From positions 1 through 58,538 of the IMG/VR virus record IMGVR_UViG_3300038463_000101: a stretch of 58,538 nucleotides of DNA; one strand, 5' to 3'. This DNA is from a virus. Position numbers and translations under genes: made by a program. This document shows positions 48,364-56,500 of the stretch, piece by piece (positions within the stretch are counted from its first letter, which is position 1; each line of letters opens with the position of its first letter). The notes under the pieces were generated by a model. The model did not search any database. It worked only from the letters and a program-made list of their open reading frames with translations, and was not told where the DNA came from.

Positions 48364-48619
48364 GAAAGTTTTTTACCCGGAATCTTGGCACCGCTCCGGG
48401 TGGGCGGTTAGGAGGTACGTGTGTGTTTCATGAGCCAATCTCGCACGGCGCTCACGCTACGCCGCCTACAAAGCCTTGCCGGGATCTCCCCGGACAACAT
48501 GCACACGCCCGCCAAAACTTAGAACGGGACGGGTTGCCAAGCCGCCCCAGTGCCGCGCCACCATCTATGGCAGTGAGTTTATTGCGTAGGCACTCAATAC
48601 GGACGAGACGCCCGTAATC
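48364..48619. other. Intergenic region with protein-like overlapping frames
   Basis: No conventional gene. Contains ACCCGGA/TCCGGGT hairpin, a strong ribosome site TTAGGAGGT (48409-48416, plus strand), and protein-like short frames on both strands. Minus-strand frame: MLSGEIPARLCRRRSVSAVR. Listed because the frames look coding but lack a complete start-to-stop gene of useful size. Confidence 0.35.
48421..48522 (+). CDS. Possible tiny antisense ORF, 33 aa
   Basis: GTG 48421 or ATG 48430 after GGAGGT (48411-48416). Sequence SQSRTALTLRRLQSLAGISP then DNMHTPAKT. It is antisense to the surrounding minus operon. A good ribosome site is the main support; could be a decayed gene. Confidence 0.3.
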   Translation: MCFMSQSRTALTLRRLQSLAGISPDNMHTPAKT

Positions 48620-49093
48620 TCACCCTCTACTACAATTCACCAGCACCACGTTCGCTCCATCGCCGTTCGTATCGGCGTCAATCACATACCCATACGGGCT
48701 GATCGTGGGGCCGTCAAACTCCATTGACGGGAGATTCACGAACCCGCCTGGAAGCAGCATGGCGATTAAAACTCCCGAATCCGCCTTATTTCCCGCTCCA
48801 CCGCTGTTCTGGTTTCCGGGTCCAAGCGGCATCAAAACATAAACATTGCCGGTGGTGTTCTGCCAACCAATGTTGGCGTTCCCCGGCTTAACCGCCTGAA
48901 TCCAGATGCGGTGGCAAGTGGGCGAGAACTCCGCGCCTTGCCCAGAACCCGGTCCAGTTGGCGTCCACGGCGCATTATTCATGCCGGGGTCCACGACGCT
49001 CATGATGTTTACCGGAACGCCGTTGTTCGCGACCGGAACAAAACCGAGCGGCCAAAACGTTCCTTGCGGGTTCTGGAGTACGCTGTTCGACAT
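48620..49093 (-). CDS. Beta-rich structural protein, 157 aa
   Basis: ATG 49093 with TAAGGG upstream. NSVLQNPQGTFWPLGFVPVA, GWQNTTGNVYVLMPLGPGNQ, then PSMEFDGPTISPYGYVIDAD. Gly/Asn-rich, beta-rich; likely head-fibre or decoration protein. Confidence 0.6.
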   Translation of the reverse strand: MSNSVLQNPQGTFWPLGFVPVANNGVPVNIMSVVDPGMNNAPWTPTGPGSGQGAEFSPTCHRIWIQAVKPGNANIGWQNTTGNVYVLMPLGPGNQNSGGAGNKADSGVLIAMLLPGGFVNLPSMEFDGPTISPYGYVIDADTNGDGANVVLVNCSRG

Positions 49094-49109
49094 AATACCC
49101 TTAGCTTAC

Positions 49110-49574
49110 CTAAGCAGCGGGCTTCGCGGCGGCAAGGGCTGCTGCTGCGGCTTCTTCCTGGTGGGCCTTGTTCGGATGCGCCAGCTTGAACAGGAAGCGC
49201 GGGTGGGCGTTGGGTACGATCTGCGGAGCGGCCGGCGCCGTTGCCGTTGTCCCGGTGGCACTGGGAACGACCGTCTCACCGGAAGCGTTCTTGAACACGC
49301 CAACTTCGGCCGCCACGATTTGCTCGATCAGGGAAGCAAGGCTTGCGTAAGCCCCGATGTTCCCGCCGAGCTGCGAGGCAATGCCGGTCAGATTGTTGAT
49401 GGTTGAAAACGTGTTGGATAACGCACTCGTTCCGGCGAGGGGATGGACCGCTTGCGCGATAGTCGCGACTATCTGCGATTCCGGCGTCAAATAATCCATA
49501 ATGTCGGTTGATACGGCGGCTACCGTCTTTTGCGCGGCTGTCTCTGCGGGTTGCGCGATGCCTGCTGTGCTCAT
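49110..49574 (-). CDS. Virion-associated hypothetical, 154 aa
   Basis: ATG 49574, AAAGGAA upstream. Helical N-terminus (AETAAQKTVAAVSTDIMDYL) then SGETVVPSATGTTATAPAAP and a basic tail (RFLFKLAHPNKAHQEEAAAA). An operator promoter lies upstream (49609-49637), about 35 nt from the ATG. Structural role likely from the context. Confidence 0.6.
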   Translation of the reverse strand: MSTAGIAQPAETAAQKTVAAVSTDIMDYLTPESQIVATIAQAVHPLAGTSALSNTFSTINNLTGIASQLGGNIGAYASLASLIEQIVAAEVGVFKNASGETVVPSATGTTATAPAAPQIVPNAHPRFLFKLAHPNKAHQEEAAAAALAAAKPAA

Positions 49575-49608
49575 TTGATTTCCTTTCGTGTCAAGATTAT
49601 CATGGTCA

Positions 49609-49637
49609 AGATTATCATGGTCGCTACCAGAAAGCAA
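49609..49637 (-). promoter_or_regulatory. Operator-containing promoter variant
   Basis: Minus: TTGCTT-N17-TAATCT, with TCTGGTAGCGACCATGA in the spacer. The -10 region is doubled (TCAAGATTATCATGG twice). This is the one site of the group that feeds a gene with an ordinary ribosome-site leader. Confidence 0.65.
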
Positions 49638-49741
49638 GAGTCTTGGCTTGGCGGGTAGAGCGGCTTTATTTGCCGCCCCACCTACGCCAAACAAGTACAA
49701 TCGCAGAGAGTGGAACAAAGATCCAGAGCGCATCCATCCCC

Positions 49742-50071
49742 TTATGCGGCGACGGGCGACTGGAAGCTGATGGTTAAACTCGTGGCTCCGCTGGGGCCGG
49801 TGGTCGATGTGACGGTCAAGGTGGCGCTGTCAACCAAGATGGTCGGGTTGGCCGAGTCCACGGCGCTGATAATAGTCGAGCCCGCTTTCAATGGCGTCCA
49901 GACCGCCGAGCCATCCGTGCTGTCCACAACGAAGCTGGCAATGGTCGCATCGGCAATGGTATAGCTGATGTCGGAGCCGACGAAGGCAACGCCGCCGCCC
50001 GCATTTGCTTCGCTGATAACGGATTTAATCGTCTGATTGAGGGCAACGGTGCCCACGGTAGAAACTGGCAT
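49742..50071 (-). CDS. Beta-sandwich structural protein, 109 aa, with in-frame leaderless extension
   Basis: ATG 50071 has a strong AAAGGAGAA ribosome site and gives MPVSTVGTVALNQTIKSV, an Ig-like beta fold (SYTIADATIASFVVDSTDGS). The same frame is open upstream to ATG 50194, which is ten bases behind the TAAACT box and would give a 150-aa form with a helical N-terminal part (EEHLLQLLQRILAILAKPTT). Two forms are possible. Confidence 0.65.
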   Translation of the reverse strand: MPVSTVGTVALNQTIKSVISEANAGGGVAFVGSDISYTIADATIASFVVDSTDGSAVWTPLKAGSTIISAVDSANPTILVDSATLTVTSTTGPSGATSLTISFQSPVAA

Positions 50072-50204
50072 GTTTTCTCCTTTGAAGAAAATTTTCAGGG
50101 TAGTCGGTTTAGCTAGAATGGCGAGAATGCGCTGTAGAAGCTGAAGCAGGTGTTCTTCGCCCCTGCGTATTTCGCGCTCATCTAATCTTGACATTTCGTA
50201 ATCG

Positions 50205-50242
50205 AGTTTACCCTAGTCGCTACCAGAACGCAAGGGTAAACT
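50205..50242. promoter_or_regulatory. Bidirectional operator-containing promoter
   Basis: Minus: TTGCGT (50228-50233)-N17-TAAACT (50205-50210). Plus: TAGTCG (50214-50219)-N17-TAAACT (50237-50242). The operator lies in both spacers. Downstream ATGs are at ten (minus) and seven (plus) bases. Confidence 0.7.
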
Positions 50243-50249
50243 GAAAAGG

Positions 50250-50549
50250 ATGGGGCCGCCAGACGCTACACCGCCGAACACTACCGAAGAACAGAACTTG
50301 ACGTTTGCGGGTCAACGCAAGGTCAACTTAATTTGGGAATATACCCAAGCCGCGATTGCCATTTTGGTCGTTGGATGCACAATGGCGGCGGGGCTCAAGG
50401 CGGCATTCGCGCCAGCGCCGGGGAGGGAAATACCGACCATCCTTGGAACCGGCTTCGGCCTCGTTGTCGGTTTTTATTTTTCCCGGACTAATCACAGTGC
50501 CATCGGTGGCATTGGCGACAAGCCGAAACAGGAGTATCAAGGAAGATGA
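50250..50549 (+). CDS. Two-helix membrane protein, 99 aa
   Basis: ATG 50250 seven bases after TAAACT, with GAAAAGG that may act as a weak ribosome site. Hydrophobic helices (AAIAILVVGCTMAAGLKAAF and PTILGTGFGLVVGFYFS) separated by a short loop. Holin-like position ahead of a spike and endolysin. Confidence 0.6.
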   Translation: MGPPDATPPNTTEEQNLTFAGQRKVNLIWEYTQAAIAILVVGCTMAAGLKAAFAPAPGREIPTILGTGFGLVVGFYFSRTNHSAIGGIGDKPKQEYQGR

Positions 50550-52666
50550 AACTTGCCCTCGGCCTGCTGGCCGCATCCCTCTACGCGCAAACTCTTCCCC
50601 CCATCTGGCCCAACGCCGTTGCCACGAACAACAACCTTCTCGTGGCCGGAAACGGCGCGACCGCTACGCTCGCCGCCCCGATCACCACTACGACCGGACT
50701 GAGCTTCACCATCACTAGCCCCACCAGTTTTGCCGCGAACATGGTGGTGCAGGTCGATAACGAACAAATGCTAATCTGCACCTACAGCTATCCCACGGTG
50801 ACCATTTGCTCCGGGGGCCGCGGCTTCGGCGGAACGACGGCGGCCACGCATCTTGTGACGCATGTGGTGGCGAACTACGTTTTCTCGCAGTATCACAACG
50901 GGTTGAGCACGGAGTTGCAGGCGGTGGAGAGTTGGCTCAATGGCTACACGCCACCCAATGCAACCACGGCGTTACCGCTTGTCGATCAGTTGCTAGCCCA
51001 GATTCAAAACGATCCGCGCAACTGGGGAGCGGTTGGCGTGGTAGCGCCATCTTCACAGGGCTGCTCATCCTCGACGGTGGACGATAAAACGGCAATTCAG
51101 TTGGCGCTCACGGCCGCATCGACTTACGGGCCACCGGATGTTTATTTGCCGATTGGTTACTGCTGGCCGATTCAGACCCACATCTGGGTACCACCGGGCG
51201 TACATTTTCACAGCATTGGCCGCACGAGCGGGTACGAACAAAGTAGCGCAACGGGAGCCGTTTTACTCGCGAACGCAAACTGGGCCGCCACGAACACAAC
51301 ATTTCCATATTCTCAAATGGTCTGGAATAGCGGATCTGACTGCACAAGCGGGACATGCACCTTTAGCGGAGTGACATTCGCTAGCGAAATCGACCACTTG
51401 GAAATAAACTGCAATGACCAAGTTGGTTGCGGCAACCTGCTTGGCATCGGAAGGCAGGAGAAATCCACCTTCCACGATTTGCTTCTCACTGGCTCGGTTC
51501 CATTTGGAAGCGGCGGATACAGCCACGCATGGTTTGAGCAAGGGGTCGATTGTGGAGGGTATAGCCCCGGTGTGGATGGTTGCCTTTTGAATGAATCCGG
51601 CCAAGCGGGTACGGGGCCAGCCGGTCCAGACTACAACATCGAAGTCTACCCGTCGTATAACAACTGTCAAGCTAACGTTGTCCCGATCAGCTTGCAAGGT
51701 CTAAACGGGTACAAGGGCTTGTCGAGCATTACGGTCGGCGGCGTTTGCGGACTAATCCCCTACGCTGGCTACGTTTGGGGTAGTTCGTTCTCGCTTGGAA
51801 CAAATGGCTTGATGCACGATGAGACAACGACAAATGGCTGGTATATCGGAAGCGATCCTGCGGGGACTGGATGTAACGGCGCGAACAACGCGCTTTTTGA
51901 GAACTTCGAGCACGCTATCACCATCGCTCACTGCGGAGCGCAATACGCGCTCACCTTCATAAACGCCAGTGGTGGCGTGATAAACAACCAGGCAACCGTC
52001 CCATATACGACCTCATCCTTAGATCATTACTTTGATTCGGGGCCGCCGCAGACATATGGATGGCCTGGAATTTCTTACCCGGCGTTCTCGGAGTCAACGC
52101 TCACATACAGCGATCCTGGTGCCATAAATTTCGTTGGTCACAACGGAATCAGCCTTTACGCCACCACTCCGCACGCGGGACTAAACGAGCAATTTCTGCT
52201 CGATACTGGAAGCATCTACATGCGGGCCTCGCTCTGTTCTGACGGCTGGTGGAATACTTCAACGCAACTGTGGAACGTAGGGTCGAATGGTGCCGGAGAC
52301 GTGAGTTGTTGGGTGGCGGGTAACGGCTGGAATGGACTGGTGGCTTATCCCGGTACGGTCAATACCACCATCTCGCAGACCACGCTCAATAACAACGTGG
52401 CGATGGCGACGAATACTTCAGGGCATACGGTCGTCGGTAAGGGAATCATAGACAACGGTTCGGGCGCGTTGCTGGACGACGGCAATACCCTGCAAGTGGG
52501 CGGTGGTATTTCCATCGGCGTCATTGGTGGCACACGCCCCACATGGAAAACCGGCAGCGGCAACCCCGCCGGCGGCTGTACGAAGGGGTCGATTTACAGC
52601 GACTACAGCGGTGGAGCGCTATGGTTCTGCACGTCGAGCGGCTGGTCGGCGGTAACAATTCCTTAA
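50546..52666 (+). CDS. Tail spike with signal peptide and beta-helix, 706 aa
   Basis: ATGA overlap with the membrane gene. Signal peptide KLALGLLAASLYAQTLPPIW; WGAVGVVAPSSQGCSSSTVD and TAIQLALTAASTYGPPDVYL introduce the beta-helix. Another probable polysaccharide-binding or cleaving spike. The end (YSDYSGGALWFCTSSGWSAV) is typical of fibre tips. Confidence 0.75.
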   Translation: MKLALGLLAASLYAQTLPPIWPNAVATNNNLLVAGNGATATLAAPITTTTGLSFTITSPTSFAANMVVQVDNEQMLICTYSYPTVTICSGGRGFGGTTAATHLVTHVVANYVFSQYHNGLSTELQAVESWLNGYTPPNATTALPLVDQLLAQIQNDPRNWGAVGVVAPSSQGCSSSTVDDKTAIQLALTAASTYGPPDVYLPIGYCWPIQTHIWVPPGVHFHSIGRTSGYEQSSATGAVLLANANWAATNTTFPYSQMVWNSGSDCTSGTCTFSGVTFASEIDHLEINCNDQVGCGNLLGIGRQEKSTFHDLLLTGSVPFGSGGYSHAWFEQGVDCGGYSPGVDGCLLNESGQAGTGPAGPDYNIEVYPSYNNCQANVVPISLQGLNGYKGLSSITVGGVCGLIPYAGYVWGSSFSLGTNGLMHDETTTNGWYIGSDPAGTGCNGANNALFENFEHAITIAHCGAQYALTFINASGGVINNQATVPYTTSSLDHYFDSGPPQTYGWPGISYPAFSESTLTYSDPGAINFVGHNGISLYATTPHAGLNEQFLLDTGSIYMRASLCSDGWWNTSTQLWNVGSNGAGDVSCWVAGNGWNGLVAYPGTVNTTISQTTLNNNVAMATNTSGHTVVGKGIIDNGSGALLDDGNTLQVGGGISIGVIGGTRPTWKTGSGNPAGGCTKGSIYSDYSGGALWFCTSSGWSAVTIP

Positions 52667-52872
52667 GGTGTCAACGTCTTCACCGTCTGCAACCGCTGAT
52701 ACTCCGCAAACTGCTTGTTAAGTTTATCCATACCTGTTTGCAAGTCGCCGACTGTAGACTCCAAGCTTGACGCTCTTTGCTGCAAGGCGTCGATGTTCTG
52801 CTTCAGGCGCAAATAGGAATCCGGCGTGGGCTGATTGCCGAGAGGTGGGCCTTGAATGGGCTGGCTTGGCAT
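52663..52872 (-). CDS. Coiled-coil small protein, 69 aa
   Basis: ATG 52872. SYLRLKQNIDALQQRASSLE, then STVGDLQTGMDKLNKQFAEY are one long coiled coil. Overlaps the spike gene end convergently by four bases. The divergent endolysin gene starts eleven bases away. A start at 52944 was rejected, as it overlaps the divergent gene. Confidence 0.6.
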   Translation of the reverse strand: MPSQPIQGPPLGNQPTPDSYLRLKQNIDALQQRASSLESTVGDLQTGMDKLNKQFAEYQRLQTVKTLTP

Positions 52873-52886
52873 ACAATAAAACCATG
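52870..52886. promoter_or_regulatory. Divergent start codons 11 nt apart with shared -10 region
   Basis: CATACAATAAAACCATG: minus ATG at 52872 and plus ATG at 52884. TACAAT (52872-52877) serves the plus gene with a six-base gap. The same layout (CATAAAATAAACTCAATG) exists at 39207-39224. Confidence 0.6.
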
Positions 52887-53339
52887 ATAGACCCAGCCAA
52901 GCTATCGGAAGCGGCACAGGCTGCGCGGGATACCGAAGCAACAACGGGTTTCCCAGCGCAGGTAACGCTCTGTCAATGGGCGCTCGAATCGGGGTGGGGC
53001 GAGCATTGTCCGATGAATAATTGTTTCGGGATCAAAGAATATCCGGGCTGCTACGGGCAACAGCAACTCCTCACCACTGAGGTTTTCCACGGTGTTGCGA
53101 AGAAGGTCTATCAGTGGTTCGCGACCTTTCCCACGCTCACTGCCTGCTTTCAGAAGCACGCCGCACTCATTACCGAGTCGCCGCGCTACTCGATTCCGTG
53201 GGGCAACTGGCTGGCGAATGGCGACCTCGATCAGTTTATCGACGGGGTAGCGCAGATTTACGCCACGGACCCTGAGTATGCAAACAAGCTGCGCGAGGTG
53301 TTGGGCATGAGCGAGGTAGTGGGGGCATTGGAAGCATGA
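52884..53339 (+). CDS. GH73-type endolysin (glucosaminidase)
   Basis: 151 aa, leaderless-like start six bases behind TACAAT. FPAQVTLCQWALESGWGEHC holds the catalytic Glu of FlgJ-like/GH73 glucosaminidases. NNCFGIKEYPGCYG and WFATFPTLTACFQKHAALIT follow, then YATDPEYANKLREVLGM at the end. It would cut peptidoglycan at lysis. A signal peptide is absent, so a holin is needed. Confidence 0.88.
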   Translation: MIDPAKLSEAAQAARDTEATTGFPAQVTLCQWALESGWGEHCPMNNCFGIKEYPGCYGQQQLLTTEVFHGVAKKVYQWFATFPTLTACFQKHAALITESPRYSIPWGNWLANGDLDQFIDGVAQIYATDPEYANKLREVLGMSEVVGALEA

Positions 53340-53473
53340 AGCACGTTTTCGCGGTTTTGTTCTTGGCGGTCGCGGCGCATGGGCAGATTATAAACCCGCC
53401 GAGCGGAGGTGGCGGCGGTACCGGCAACGTCACCGGTCCCGGCTCCTCGACCTCGGGCGATCTACCTAACTAA
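53336..53473 (+). CDS. Truncated signal-peptide fibre fragment, 45 aa
   Basis: ATGA overlap with the endolysin. KHVFAVLFLAVAAHGQIINP, then PSGGGGGTGNVTGPGSSTSG. The GQIINP and Gly-rich stalk match the start of the 31527 spike (FGQIINPIG), but the beta-helix is missing. A remnant or a true micro-protein. Confidence 0.6.
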   Translation: MKHVFAVLFLAVAAHGQIINPPSGGGGGTGNVTGPGSSTSGDLPN

Positions 53474-53504
53474 TGCCCTCCCCATCCCTCATCCTCGCGC
53501 CCCC

Positions 53505-56500
53505 TCAGATCCGAGCCTTATCCCCAAACTCCGCGCCAAGGTTGTTGTATGCTCTCATCTCCCCTTGCCGTCCCCAATCGTAAACATGCACGATGAAGTC
53601 GTTGGCGAAGACCTGAAACGGAGCGGGTGAAGTTAGCTGAAACTGGTAAAGTTGCCCTTTGTTGAACGAGAGAGTCAGTAAAACCCTTTGCATCACCACG
53701 CCTGTAGCTGGCAATGTCAAAGCAACCGGCGACTGCCCATCGTATGAAGTAATCGTCAATGTGACTGATTGCGTGGACGCATACGCCGCCTCGATGCGCG
53801 GGATGGACTTGTACCCCTTGCTGCCGAGCGCGGTCCATTGCGTAATCCAAACAGCCGCGAGTTCCGGCGTTTCTTCCCAGATCCAAACTATCTCGTCATC
53901 CCAATAGCGGCAGGGCGCGAGTGGGTTTAGTTGGAACTCATGGCCGATGATCGGAGAAAACGAGAACGGCACGGCGGTCTTCTCTGCCGGGGGCGTTGAG
54001 ACTGGCGGAAGAGTGATGACCGCTCCATCTGAGCTTACGATTTGAATGGAAACCCCATTCGCTCCCACATTGTTGTTACCCCACAGGATGCCGCCAAACT
54101 CGCTGTTGTTGCCCCAATAGCCGCCGTTTCCAGCGTTATTGGCGTTACCGCCATTCGTATCCAGCGGGATGACGCACCCTTGCAGGAACTTGGCGGCCGT
54201 CGTTCCCATGTTGAACCACTTCGAGGGCAACTGAGATATCTCTGGCCACGGATCGCGTATCCACTCGATGCCGAACTTTTGCCACGGTATCAAATCCTGC
54301 GACTCATCGCGGACCATGTGAGCGACAAAGGGCGGGTTGAAGAAGTAGGCTATTTCCTGCTCGCCGTTGTGATTGATTAAACCGTTCCCAAGGATGCCGG
54401 AGAACTGCACGAGGGTATTCGAGTCCCCGTTGCGGATGGAAATGTTCTTGTTCGCGCCGTTCGTGTTCGCGTGAATGATGCACCCGCGCACGTAAGACGC
54501 TTGGCCGAAGTCCACCCAATCTCCGTAACGGTCCTTGATGATTTCCGGCTTGTCAACGAACGAGGGTTGCCAAACGTGGATGCTGGTGTAGTTGTTCTGT
54601 GTGGCGAAGTTGTCAGACCACGAGAGTTGCAGGCCGATGAAGTTGACCAGTGAGGCGCCACCGACGCTTACGGGGACGAACTGGCGGTTATTGTTAGCGG
54701 CAATGGTGGTGTTGTTCGCCACATTAGCCCCCTGGCTCACTGGCGTTACGCTCATGCCGGCGGGCGCGAACACGTCCACGTACTGATCACCCCACTGCGT
54801 CTGAGCCCGCGCATCTCCGCCATCCCATTCGGCTGTGTAGACCAAGCTCGATATCGGCGTGCCGTTGTTGTTGCCGCCATCGTTGGTCAAGTCCTGAAGC
54901 TTAACCACATTGCCGTTCATCGTTCCCATGACGACTGCCGGGTAGAGTGACGGGCTGGTGGTGAGCGTTCCCTTCGGCTGCTCCAGCGCATAAACCGCCG
55001 TCATCGTGGCCGCGTACACGTCGTTCTCCCACGCCACGGAGTCGCCTTTTATCTCTCCGATCAACATCCGGTATGTATTGCTGACATCGACGTACAGCGC
55101 GTACAGAAGCCCCTCGCGGACGGCAAGCCGGAACTGCGAAGCTCTGGAATAATCGGGGGCGTAGTAGGTGACGGGGCCGCGCGTTACGTTCTTGCCTTGA
55201 ATGCCACCATGCGGAAAGAGCGTAAATAAATCCGTATCGGTGAGGCTGATGGCTGGCCCACCGCCGGTAACCGCGATACAGTCCGTCGCCCAGAAATAGA
55301 GCTTGGAGCCGTCCGCGCATTTCCCATAGGGGCTCGCCAGCCGCTTGCCCACTGCTATCTCGACCTGTTGGTAACGTTGTGCCTGATTGCCCGCCTGGAA
55401 GTACAGCGCCCACCAGCGGTTTGAACTGGCCACGATGTCAATACCGCCAAGCGTGGCCCCACCCAGCAGCGGCTCGGACGGTGGGCATAGGTCAAGCGTA
55501 TTCTTTGTTGGCGCGGCGTCTGGGGCGTAAGGCTTGGCCCACTGCACCACGCCGGGGCGCAGGACGCCGCCGCACGAGAAGAAGTCGCCATACTCGTTTG
55601 GACCCCAAGCGTAGGGGAGTGGTTGGGCGGCGACGTTGGGTTCGAGGACGAACACAGACGAAGGTGCTATGCCGCCAATGCACTCCTCGAATTGGAATAA
55701 ATAGGTGTTGTTTCCGAGGGATGTAGGGCGATAGCGCAAAGTGAAGGCTTCACCGCCGAGGGGACCGCCCCCTGTTTGAGTGAGCCCTAGCTGAAACAGT
55801 GTCCCCGGAAGCCATTCGCCAATCAAGGAGGGCCATGCGTTGCCGCCGGTCAACTGTGTTGTGAGTTGATAGCCGTAAGCGTTTAGCGTGGCCGCGAATC
55901 CGTTACTACCTCCGATTAGCAGCGGCAAATCTAATGTGGGCCACGGTTGCGTATTGTCGATAGACACCTGCGGAACGTCGCCACTCACGGCATCATCGAA
56001 ATAGTTGTCTACGAAATCAGAGCCAATGGGGGCCGTTCCCAGGAAACGATAGGAAAACACCGAGCCGCCATAGCGGTAAATCTCCCACGTGTCAATTTGC
56101 GAATCATAAGCGGCTGACAGGGCGCTCGTCTTAACATTCACCGACTGGCGCTTGGGCGTTACCCCATAGCGCATCAGAGCCGTGGGGTTTCCTCGCACTC
56201 CAGTTAGGCTCGATAGCGGCACGGCTTGATATTTATAAGTAGATCCGTTGTTTCCCGTATCCGGTTGCCCGCCGGAGCCGATCCAGATGGAGCCGAACTG
56301 CACGCTGATGTTGTTCGATACGTTGAACTGCAACTGCATTCCGGTTACGTTGGCGAGGGTAAGCCCTTGGTTGCCGCCCAACTGTGTCAACTGCGATAGG
56401 TTGAAGAGAATTTCGCTATAAGCGTTGTTTCCGGCTACCGCATAACCGGGCGCAGCGACCCCCGTTTCGAGTCCCGCTATGATCTGGCCTTCTGCGGCCT

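Noticed and set aside
48375-48399. ACCCGGA/TCCGGGT hairpin as a terminator
   Set aside because: It is preceded, not followed, by T-run in the plus sense, and followed by A-run on the minus strand, so it is not an intrinsic terminator in either direction.
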